From NCBI GenBank assembly GCA_028409275.1, contig JAOOML010000003.1:1-40953 (forward strand): 40,953 bases of DNA, read 5' to 3'. The stretch's first letter is position 1; every line of letters begins with the position of its first letter. Source of the stretch: Prochlorococcus sp. AH-716-I09. Lineage in GTDB: Bacteria; Cyanobacteriota; Cyanobacteriia; PCC-6307; Cyanobiaceae. A program made the position numbers and the translations under genes. Below the pieces are notes generated by a model. The model was not told the origin of the DNA, ran no database searches, and saw only the letters and a program-made list of their open reading frames with translations. Shown one piece after another: positions 8,878 to 16,660 of this stretch.

Positions 8878-9131
8878 CTCTCTAACAACTTCCTTTTCTC
8901 AATTATCCGTGCTAACTCCAAAAAATATCCTGCAGTCCTAAATTTTCCAATATTCTTTTCCTTAAAATCAAGGTCGCTTCTGATTTCTGCTGTCTCGGCC
9001 ATAAGTAAATCCAAATCATTTGATCCAAGACTATACAATTCACCAAGTTCTATTTCCCTACCGAGTAAATGACTCCTAAACCACTTCCCTTTATTTTCTT
9101 GAGGAGGAATATCGTAGGGAGTAAATGACAT
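8874..9131 (-). CDS. Conserved hypothetical protein (85 aa)
   Basis: Ungapped ORF filling the intergenic space, ATG start, soluble composition; no family recognised. Confidence 0.65.
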   Translation of the reverse strand: MSFTPYDIPPQENKGKWFRSHLLGREIELGELYSLGSNDLDLLMAETAEIRSDLDFKEKNIGKFRTAGYFLELARIIEKRKLLES

Positions 9132-9172
9132 TAAAATAATATAAAAATAAAACTAAAAACATTCTAGAATTA

Positions 9173-10555
9173 TTATGGAGATTTTTTCAATTCTCTTTTA
9201 TTAAAAATCAATGCAATAAGAAGAATTGCAAATGTAATTACTGCACAAATTTCTGTCCAATAATCTATTCCAATTTTAGATATCATCAATGGGGCCAAAA
9301 CTGTAAATAGTCCTCCTGATAGAATTAATTGTGCGAAAAGCTGTTTTGAAGTAAAAATTGGTAGCGTCCTAGAAATATTTTTGGGATCTGCAAGCCTCAA
9401 GAGAAGTAAACCAGAAGCGACTACACCTGTAGAGTTACCAAACTCTATCAAACTTTTTTCGAACCAGTAATCATCAAAAATAAAGTATGCAAAATAAGCA
9501 ATACATATTAAGTTCCAAAATAAACCAAAAATCGTAAAAACTAAGATTATTTTCCAATTTTCAAAAACAACAGCGATATTTAAGCTTGCCATAGCCGTAA
9601 AAATTAATAAATCTGTAGATAAGATTCCAATCTCTCTCTGCAAAATATTTGAAATAAACTCAGTTTTTTTGGTTTTTTCTAAAATATATCTAATAAATAG
9701 TGAGCCTATTAGAATAAAAGGAAAAACTGGCAGTGAAAAAATAATTTCTTTAGAAAATTCACCAAATGAACTTGAGATATATCTTAAAAATTTAAGTAAC
9801 AAAACACCAAAAGAAATTGCCAGTCCAGAGAATCCAAGATTTGTTATCAAAATTCTTAAATCTGTAAAAATTCCGATTTTAGTGTTTTCTTTTAGATTAT
9901 CTTTTTTTTCGGAAATCTCCTCAGTATTTGAAAGGCCTAAAGTTCTTCCAAGAAAAATAAAGATGCTGCCCAATAATGAAGATGACAAAAGACCCATTGT
10001 TGCCATGGCGAGACCAAGATCTAAACCACTTGGGAAACCTAATCTATTAAAGCTCTCACCGATGATAGCTGCAGCCCCATGACCACCCTCAAAACCAACC
10101 TCGATCAAACAGCCCATTAGAGGATTAGTATCCATAGATGGAGGCAAAAAATATTTAACAACTAGACCTCCTACAAAAAATTGTCCAAAACCTAGGGAAA
10201 GAGCAAGTAGAAATTGATTAAAAATTGGTTTAACTAAACCATTTATATTTGGGATAGGTCTTCCCATCATTAAAGTAGCGAATACCAATGATAAAAGAGG
10301 AGTAGGAAAATTACTCCAAACATTGATTGTTTCTTTAGGCAAAAAATGTATCGCTCCAAATGGCCCTATAGATATACCAAAAATTCCAGATATAACAGCA
10401 ATTGGCAGTCCAAACCTTTCAAGTTTAACAGCCAATTTAAGTCTCCTCCCAAAAATCAAGAAGAAAAATATAATTAAAATTCCAAAACAACTTATTACAA
10501 GAGAATTTGAAAAAACTTCTTTATTCTGAAGAGAAAAAATATTCAATGATTCCAA
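9173..10555 (-). CDS. Sodium/glutamate symporter (GltS-like)
   Basis: Many TM segments; GLPIAVISGIFGISIGPFG, GCLIEVGFEGGHGAAAIIGESF, EFGNSTGVVASGLLLLRLADP resemble GltS-type carriers. Confidence 0.8.
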   Translation of the reverse strand: MESLNIFSLQNKEVFSNSLVISCFGILIIFFFLIFGRRLKLAVKLERFGLPIAVISGIFGISIGPFGAIHFLPKETINVWSNFPTPLLSLVFATLMMGRPIPNINGLVKPIFNQFLLALSLGFGQFFVGGLVVKYFLPPSMDTNPLMGCLIEVGFEGGHGAAAIIGESFNRLGFPSGLDLGLAMATMGLLSSSLLGSIFIFLGRTLGLSNTEEISEKKDNLKENTKIGIFTDLRILITNLGFSGLAISFGVLLLKFLRYISSSFGEFSKEIIFSLPVFPFILIGSLFIRYILEKTKKTEFISNILQREIGILSTDLLIFTAMASLNIAVVFENWKIILVFTIFGLFWNLICIAYFAYFIFDDYWFEKSLIEFGNSTGVVASGLLLLRLADPKNISRTLPIFTSKQLFAQLILSGGLFTVLAPLMISKIGIDYWTEICAVITFAILLIALIFNKRELKKSP

Positions 10556-10602
10556 AACATATGATAATAAATCTAAATTAATACATAATATTTTTCAAAT
10601 AA

Positions 10603-10629
10603 AAAAGGCTCCTTTATGAGGAGCCTTTT
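10603..10629 (-). terminator. Rho-independent terminator downstream of pcb
   Basis: Perfect 10-bp stem AAAAGGCTCC / GGAGCCTTTT with 7-nt loop; on the minus strand followed by a further T run. Confidence 0.88.
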
Positions 10630-10651
10630 AATATTGTTAATAATTTTAGAA

Positions 10652-11710
10652 TTAATCTTTAAGAGTAACTGTTGCACTATCAATGTTACTGATAGCATTT
10701 GTAACTCTCTTGAAATCAAATCCAAGAGCTCTTAAAGCGTGCCATAAATGACCTTGAATAAAGAAAAATCCAAAATAATAATGAACATTAGCTAACCAAG
10801 CCCTTGAAGTGTACTCACCATCGGGAAGATCAACAGTATCGACCCAATAAGGAGAAATACTAAATTTCAATTCAAGTGGTTCACCAAAGAATTCAGTTGG
10901 ATAAACTGTTGTGTTAGCTGCACTCCAGAAGGCTGCAATAATAGCCATCCAGCCTATTCCAGCTAGAGACCAGGATAGAACAGCTTCTGCAGAGAGAAGT
11001 CCCTTACCTTTGAATTTGGTATATTCACCAACTTGCTTAGTAGCTATATGCCAAGCACCACCTGTAATCTCAACGAAGGCAAGGAAAGCATGGCCTCCCA
11101 TAACTTCTTCAAGACTATCAATAGTTAAAAAGTCTGTTTGATGATTCCAAATTTTGGCCAAATTTAATTCATACTCAACCTGTCTTACAGAGCCAATAGC
11201 CGGATCATAAATTCCATGAACTCTTGCCCATTCAACAAAAGCTATAACTGCGAAACCAAGAATAATTAGATGGTGACCGAGAATAAATGTCAATTTGTCT
11301 GGATTATCCCATTCAATATTGAATTTTCTAGCTCTTGCCACATCAGAATCTTCTAAATTTCCTGGAAGGAGTAAAGAATGTAAAAGTCCTCCGGCTGCTA
11401 AAACCATAGAAGAAACTAAGTGAACTATTGCTATTGCTAGAACAGGTTTAGTGTCTCCCATTGCAACGCCATTAGCATCGAACCCTATTCCAAGAGTTGC
11501 TAAATGAGGAAGAACGATTAGAGGTTGATGACCCATTGGGACGCTTGGGTCAAATCGTGAAAGTTCAAAAAGGGTGAATGCACCCGCCCAGAAAACTATT
11601 AATCCTGCATGTGCTACATGAGCAGCAATGAATTTCCCTGAGCGATTTGCTACACCTGAATTACCAGCCCACCATCCGTAGGTAGTATCTGGATTTCCAT
11701 AGGTTTGCAT
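10652..11710 (-). CDS. pcbA: Divinyl chlorophyll a/b-binding light-harvesting protein Pcb (CP43/IsiA-like)
   Basis: [62 protein letters not shown]: six-TM antenna family; about 350 aa fits Pcb. Confidence 0.93.
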   Translation of the reverse strand: MQTYGNPDTTYGWWAGNSGVANRSGKFIAAHVAHAGLIVFWAGAFTLFELSRFDPSVPMGHQPLIVLPHLATLGIGFDANGVAMGDTKPVLAIAIVHLVSSMVLAAGGLLHSLLLPGNLEDSDVARARKFNIEWDNPDKLTFILGHHLIILGFAVIAFVEWARVHGIYDPAIGSVRQVEYELNLAKIWNHQTDFLTIDSLEEVMGGHAFLAFVEITGGAWHIATKQVGEYTKFKGKGLLSAEAVLSWSLAGIGWMAIIAAFWSAANTTVYPTEFFGEPLELKFSISPYWVDTVDLPDGEYTSRAWLANVHYYFGFFFIQGHLWHALRALGFDFKRVTNAISNIDSATVTLKD

Positions 11711-11780
11711 TTAGGAATTGATTAGCTTAAACGTTTTGAGAATACTTTATATTTCACCAAACAGTTGAATTCATAACAAA

Positions 11781-11812
11781 ATTGTAAAGGTTAGTAATCC
11801 TTACAATTACTA
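11781..11812 (-). promoter_or_regulatory. Overlapping inverted repeats upstream of pcb (candidate operator or alternative RNA hairpins)
   Basis: Plus strand: TAGTAAT (11792-11798)-7 nt-ATTACTA (11806-11812) perfect; and ATTGTAA-A-GG (11781-11790) / CCTTACAAT (11799-11807) with one bulge. The two share bases. Confidence 0.4.
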
Positions 11813-11949
11813 AACGAAAAATTTCCTAGAGCAATCAAAGAGCAGAGAAGGTAGATTTAATGAAGAAAAATTATTCTCAGAGATATAAGTTAAATAAAAT
11901 AAATCTAATTTTTTAATGCGGTTATATTAAATAAATTTCTTTTTGCTGA

Positions 11950-11977
11950 CATTAAACGATGTTTTGTTTCATTAAAC
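11950..11977. repeat. Direct repeat CATTAAAC, two copies 20 bp apart
   Basis: CATTAAAC at 11950-11957 and 11970-11977, upstream of the small ORF at 12039. Confidence 0.4.
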
Positions 11978-12038
11978 CAATCTGTTTATTGCCTCATTCT
12001 CAAACAATTATTAAAAAGGGGATAAGAAATCTAATTTT

Positions 12039-12215
12039 ATGACTACTTCTCAAGAACCTTCTAGAAAAATTTCACTAGAAATGAAATCTGAAGTTCATTA
12101 CAAAAAAGCTGCAAAATCTTACAGAAAATCACAACAATATATAAAAATGATTAATTTATACCCAACTTTGCAAAATACCCTAATTGATTGTAAGGGTGAA
12201 AATCTTATAGAGTAG
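12039..12215 (+). CDS. Candidate small basic protein (58 aa), not in the supplied ORF track
   Basis: Manual translation: MTTSQEPSRKISLEMKSEVHYKKAAKSYRKSQQYIKMINLYPTLQNTLIDCKGENLIE*. Sits in an otherwise unexplained gap. Confidence 0.4.
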   Translation: MTTSQEPSRKISLEMKSEVHYKKAAKSYRKSQQYIKMINLYPTLQNTLIDCKGENLIE

Positions 12216-12246
12216 AAACTCTTAGCATCTATAAAATTATACTTTT

Positions 12247-12480
12247 TTAGGCTGCAACATCATGGTTTTCTTCAAAATAAAATTTATTGATAATATTTTT
12301 ACACTTTTTTATATTATATAAAGCTTTGGGCTTCCACGGTTTTTTCTGGCCATGCGGCGAGCTTTTCCAATGAAGTCCAGGTTTGAGTATTCCATTTTCA
12401 CGTAAAAAAGAAAGTTTGATTTCAGTTATTCCTAATTTTTCTGCGGTCAACTCAGATGAGCTCCAGATATCCCCTAACAT
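12247..12480 (-). CDS. Hypothetical small protein, possible excisionase-like/HTH DNA-binding
   Basis: LTAEKLGITEIKLSFLRENGILKPGLHWKSSPHGQKKPWKPKALYNIKKCKNII resembles short helix-turn-helix phage/excisionase-type proteins. Confidence 0.6.
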   Translation of the reverse strand: MLGDIWSSSELTAEKLGITEIKLSFLRENGILKPGLHWKSSPHGQKKPWKPKALYNIKKCKNIINKFYFEENHDVAA

Positions 12481-12616
12481 TGAATTAAGTAAATATTATT
12501 AATCCTTGATAACGTTAATTTTATTTTTTTGAAAGGGGTAAAACTTTTAAATAATTATTAAGCACGAAAAAACCTAGTATTTGTAAAGAAAAATGATTTT
12601 AAAGATATATATCAAA

Positions 12617-12916
12617 TTAAGAAATATTAAATGAAGATTCATCATTAATGAATATCTCATCTATTTCCTCTATTTTTTGGGTGGATTTACGAATAACATA
12701 ATCAACAGTAATCGATTCAAACTTAGGAAGATCAATCCATCCCTTTGACCAATTTTCACTATTTATTAATTCTTCGTAAGTAATTTTTAAATTAATTTCA
12801 GAATCAAGTACAGAAACCATCAAATAAATAATATTTCCATTTTCTTTCGTAGCATTTACCAAAACAAAATGTCTTAAACCATTTATAGGTTTGTTAGAAG
12901 TCCAGCAATTTTCCAT
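12617..12916 (-). CDS. Hypothetical protein (99 aa)
   Basis: ORF MENCWTSNKPINGLRHFVLVNATKENGNIIYLMVSVLDSEINLKITYEEL...; tandem with the following minus-strand genes. Confidence 0.6.
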   Translation of the reverse strand: MENCWTSNKPINGLRHFVLVNATKENGNIIYLMVSVLDSEINLKITYEELINSENWSKGWIDLPKFESITVDYVIRKSTQKIEEIDEIFINDESSFNIS

Positions 12917-12921
12917 TTTTT

Positions 12922-13209
12922 TTACTTAATATTCTTCTGAGAATCCCCTTTGGATATTCTTTTATATTCTTTTCTAATTTCGTCTAATAACAGTTTTCTT
13001 TTATCCAGATAGATAACAGATTCTTTTTTTGATAAGTTATATCTTTCTTTTTTAGTTAAATTCATCCAATTATTAAGATTCTTCTTATTGAAAGTTGTTG
13101 ATTTTTTAGCCTTCAAAACTTTTTGTTTTCTATTTAATTTAATAAAATTCCTTAAATTAAAAAAAATAAATATAAAAAGAAAAATTATCACAAACTTTAA
13201 GAGCATCAC
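12922..13209 (-). CDS. Hypothetical small membrane-anchored basic protein
   Basis: N-terminal hydrophobic helix MMLLKFVIIFLFIFIFFNL then Lys-rich region; start overlaps hisS stop by 4 bp. Confidence 0.6.
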   Translation of the reverse strand: MMLLKFVIIFLFIFIFFNLRNFIKLNRKQKVLKAKKSTTFNKKNLNNWMNLTKKERYNLSKKESVIYLDKRKLLLDEIRKEYKRISKGDSQKNIK

Positions 13210-14489
13210 TTTACAAGTAAGTTGTTATTGATCCACTTTTCTAAGTCAATATCATTCTCAAATGATATAACCTCTTCTTCATTTCCATTACCTGATTGAT
13301 CAAATAGCCTTATAATAAATTCACCTTTAACTGCCTCATCATCACCAATAACAATAATACTTTTAGATTTTAGTTTATTTGCCTTTTTAAATTGTTTAGA
13401 GAATGAGGCTCCGCTTAAATCTAACTCAACTAACAAATCATAATTTCTTAATTTTCTAGATAAATCCATTGCTAATGATTCAGCAATTAAGCCTTGATTA
13501 ATGATATAGATATCAGTATTTCTAGGAATTTCAAGCTCTTTTCCAGCAAGTAAAATTAATCTTTCTAAACCAATAGCAAAACCAATTGCAGGGGTATTTG
13601 GCCCTCCCATTTGTTTAATAAGATCGTCGTATCTTCCTCCTCCGCAAACTGTAGCTTGGGAGCCTAGAGCCCCACTAGTAATTTCAAAAGCTGTATGGGT
13701 GTAGTAATCTAAACCTCTTACAAGATTAAAATTTTCCACATAAGGTATTTTTAAAATCTCTAAATTTTTCTTTAAGTGTGAATATCTTTTATGACTTTTT
13801 TCAGATAAAAAATTAAATAATCTTGGGGCATTCTTTAGAGCATTTTGTGTTTGAGCATTCTTAGAGTCCAAAATCCTTAAGGGATTTTTAGTAATCCTGT
13901 TCTGAGAATCTAAATCTAGAGAATTTTTATTTATTTCTAGCCATTTTAAAAAGGATTTTTGGAAATTTAATCTATCACTAAGATCGCCCAAAGTATTTAT
14001 TTCAAGATTAAGTTCTTTTATTCCTAATTTACCTAAGATATCCCAAGCTAAAGCAATAATTTCAACATCACTTCTAACTGAATCGTATCCTATAAACTCA
14101 ACACCTAACTGATGAAACTGTCTTTGCCTTCCTGCTTGAGGTCTTTCATATCGAAACATAGGGCCCATGTACCAAAGTTTTTGTAGAGGATGATTAGACA
14201 ACATTCCATTTTGTATTAATGCTCTTGCAACGGATGCAGTTCCCTCAGGCCTAAGAGTGCAAGATCTCTCCCCTCTATCAATAAATGTATACATTTCCTT
14301 ACTCACAACATCTGTTCCTTCACCAATACCTCTTATAAATAATTCGGTCATTTCTAGAATTGGTGTTCTTATTTCATTAATAGATGCTCTTGCAAGCTGC
14401 TCTAATACAATTTTTTCAACGTTTTGCCACTTTATTAATTGATCAGGCAGTAAATCTACCGTTCCTCTAAGATTTTTTAAGTTATTCAA
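13206..14489 (-). CDS. hisS: Histidine--tRNA ligase
   Basis: LRGTVDLLP, SCTLRPEGTASVARA, FHQLGVEFIG, VRGLDYYTHTAFE, CGGGRYDDL: class II HisRS motifs. Confidence 0.97.
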   Translation of the reverse strand: MNNLKNLRGTVDLLPDQLIKWQNVEKIVLEQLARASINEIRTPILEMTELFIRGIGEGTDVVSKEMYTFIDRGERSCTLRPEGTASVARALIQNGMLSNHPLQKLWYMGPMFRYERPQAGRQRQFHQLGVEFIGYDSVRSDVEIIALAWDILGKLGIKELNLEINTLGDLSDRLNFQKSFLKWLEINKNSLDLDSQNRITKNPLRILDSKNAQTQNALKNAPRLFNFLSEKSHKRYSHLKKNLEILKIPYVENFNLVRGLDYYTHTAFEITSGALGSQATVCGGGRYDDLIKQMGGPNTPAIGFAIGLERLILLAGKELEIPRNTDIYIINQGLIAESLAMDLSRKLRNYDLLVELDLSGASFSKQFKKANKLKSKSIIVIGDDEAVKGEFIIRLFDQSGNGNEEEVISFENDIDLEKWINNNLLVK

Positions 14490-14587
14490 AGTTCTAGAAA
14501 ATAATTCAAAATTTTTAATTCAAGTAGGAATTAATCTTTAATTGAATGTTTTGTGGGACAATTTTAATTTAACATTTAGAAAAACTA

Positions 14588-15010
14588 TTGGAAATTAATA
14601 AAAATAAAGAGACTCTGCATTGCGGTACAAAACCAAAAAAAATTGCTTTTGGAATAGCACCCCTTGGTATAGTTTCGGTCGGGATAGTGCCAATGGGAGT
14701 AATAAGTATTGGAGTAGTTCCAATGGGTGTATTTTCTTTTGGTGCAGTAGCAATGGGAATTGTCAATTTATCAGTAGTTGGGATGGGAATTATCTCTGCT
14801 GGGGTAACGACTATGGGAATATGGGAGTATTCACCTAATTCTCAAAACAAACATCATAATCATTCGAAACAAGTTTCAAATTCAAGCAAAGAAAATATGA
14901 TTTCAGATCTATTTAACACTAAACAAGAAGCTGAAAAGGCTGCATCAAAATACGGATGTATTGGAGCACATAAAATGGGCAAAAAATGGATGCCCTGTAA
15001 GATGCACTAA
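14588..15010 (+). CDS. Decapeptide-repeat hydrophobic protein with C-terminal DUF3721-like domain
   Basis: Six about 10-aa repeats (GIVPMGVISI GVVPMGVFSF ...) then DLFNTKQEAEKAASKYGCIGAHKMGKKWMPCKMH. TTG is the only usable start (in-frame stop at 14570-14572). Confidence 0.75.
   Translation: MEINKNKETLHCGTKPKKIAFGIAPLGIVSVGIVPMGVISIGVVPMGVFSFGAVAMGIVNLSVVGMGIISAGVTTMGIWEYSPNSQNKHHNHSKQVSNSSKENMISDLFNTKQEAEKAASKYGCIGAHKMGKKWMPCKMH
14651..14830 (+). repeat. 30-bp (10-codon) coding repeat, about six copies
   Basis: Encodes GIAPLGIVSV/GIVPMGVISI/GVVPMGVFSF/GAVAMGIVNL/SVVGMGIISA/GVTTMGIWEY. Confidence 0.8.
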
Positions 15011-15040
15011 ATATTTTCCTAGTCAAAAATTTATTGAATA

Positions 15041-15820
15041 TTAATTCAAAATCTCTACTCTAAAATCAAGATTTTTTGCCTCATCAGTAGTTAATTTTCT
15101 TGACCAAGCTCCTTGCACAGGGCTATTCCATCTGAACCCAGCATTTTTAGCTAAAGATCTATCTTCGTAACTAATAAGCGCCTTGTATAAAAACCTCGGT
15201 TCAGTAGCTTTAAGTAAAAGTTCCTCTAAATTATCGCATTTTTTGAAGACCTCAGATATGTAAAAGCAATCAGATAAAGCTCTATGTAAATTCCAAACTG
15301 GTATTGAAAAAGATAAAGCTAAATCAGTTACTGAGGGTCTATTTTTTAGTGATTTTTGGAAAGACCAATTAATATCCTCCAAACTGCATATCCATTTTTT
15401 ATTAAGTTTAGGTAATCTTCCTTTCCCAAACCATTTCTTATCAAACTCTACATTATGAGCGACAATGAAATCCGAACAATCAACAAGTTTCAGAAAGAAA
15501 TTCAATCCATCTTCCCATGGTTGAGAGATGTTAGTTACTTCAGCAGATATACCATTCACATGTTCGGCTTCATTATTATTAACTGGGAATAAAAATGAAA
15601 CTTGTGAAAGCACGCACTTAAAAGATACATCAAACAAAATACAACCTATCTCTATCACTTCATCTTTATTTTCGTCTAAACCTGTTGTTTCAGTATCAAG
15701 AATTAAAATTTTTTCAATTTTTTTATTTTGATTAACAACACTCTCTTCAGAGGGATAACTGATAACTTGATCCTGAAGAATATCCAATTGATTTAATTCT
15801 TTTTTGTTAGATAGATCCAA
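15041..15820 (-). CDS. DnaQ-like 3'-5' exonuclease (DNA polymerase III epsilon/ExoX-like)
   Basis: ILDTETTGLDENKDEVIEIG (Exo I), FIVAHNVEFDKKWF (Exo II), HRALSDC (Exo III). C-terminal KALISYEDRSLAKNAGFRWNSPVQGAWSRKL resembles an ExoX-like C-terminal module. Confidence 0.88.
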   Translation of the reverse strand: MDLSNKKELNQLDILQDQVISYPSEESVVNQNKKIEKILILDTETTGLDENKDEVIEIGCILFDVSFKCVLSQVSFLFPVNNNEAEHVNGISAEVTNISQPWEDGLNFFLKLVDCSDFIVAHNVEFDKKWFGKGRLPKLNKKWICSLEDINWSFQKSLKNRPSVTDLALSFSIPVWNLHRALSDCFYISEVFKKCDNLEELLLKATEPRFLYKALISYEDRSLAKNAGFRWNSPVQGAWSRKLTTDEAKNLDFRVEILN

Positions 15821-15937
15821 TTAGTTGAAAACACTTTCATTTATCTTGACGCATTTAATAAAAATTTCTCTTAAATTAATATAAATTAAGAATCATGATT
15901 AAAAAATAATTTTTGAAACATTTTTAGTTTATGAAAG

Positions 15938-16660
15938 ATGACTTTTACAAAATATCAATTTAATAATTTTTGTTATTGGCCTTCAAATCCTAAAAAAATC
16001 GTGGAATTTATTGGTGGAAGTTATCTAGCTTCTAAACCAGATTTAACTTATAGAAGATTCATAGAGAGTTTAATTAATAAAAACTATGCAGTACATGCAT
16101 ATAAATACACTCCACAATTCGATCACCAACAACTTGCTATTAAAGCATGGAGGGATTTCAAGAATTGCCGAATATCTTTATCAAAGAGAATAGGAGCATC
16201 AATTCCTTCAATAAGAATTGGTCATAGCCTAGGCTGCAAACTTCATCTAATTTCCCCTGATGGTGGAAGAAATTGCGAAAAGTTCATATCAATAAGTTTT
16301 AATAACTTCAGTGCTAACAAATCTATTCCATTATTGAAACAAATTTCTCAAAAATTAGAATTCAAAAGTGAATTCAGCCCAAGCCCTGAAAGAACTTTGC
16401 GATTAATTGAAAAAACATATAATCAAAAAAATAACTTCCTTATAAAATTCAACTCAGACGAATTAGATCAAACAGATAAATTATTTTCTTGTCTGAAAGC
16501 AAGAAAAGACGATAATTCTAAGGGAGTAATGTTAAAAGGTACACACACTATAATTGCAAGCGCAGGACTAAGAGAAAATTTTTTAGGAGACTGGGCCGAT
16601 GATGAATTCAAAAGAAATACTATAAAAAAAATTTCCAATTTAATTGATGAATCTGATTAG
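15938..16660 (+). CDS. DUF1350-like alpha/beta hydrolase-type protein
   Basis: [28 protein letters not shown]...[14 protein letters not shown], nucleophile-elbow-like GHSLG. Confidence 0.75.
   Translation: MTFTKYQFNNFCYWPSNPKKIVEFIGGSYLASKPDLTYRRFIESLINKNYAVHAYKYTPQFDHQQLAIKAWRDFKNCRISLSKRIGASIPSIRIGHSLGCKLHLISPDGGRNCEKFISISFNNFSANKSIPLLKQISQKLEFKSEFSPSPERTLRLIEKTYNQKNNFLIKFNSDELDQTDKLFSCLKARKDDNSKGVMLKGTHTIIASAGLRENFLGDWADDEFKRNTIKKISNLIDESD

Noticed and set aside
9669-10082. 137-aa plus-strand ORF opposite gltS
   Set aside because: Fully antisense to a clear membrane carrier; composition is that of reversed TM codons; no domain recognised.
12209-12222. AGAGT-AGAA-ACTCT stem at the end of the 58-aa ORF as a terminator
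   Set aside because: Only 5 bp and no following T tract.
14569-14838. ORFs 14569-14766 (-) and 14620-14838 (+) in the decapeptide repeat
   Set aside because: They arise from the 30-bp repeat being read in other frames; their repeated peptides are by-products. The frame with the DUF3721-like tail is the real one.
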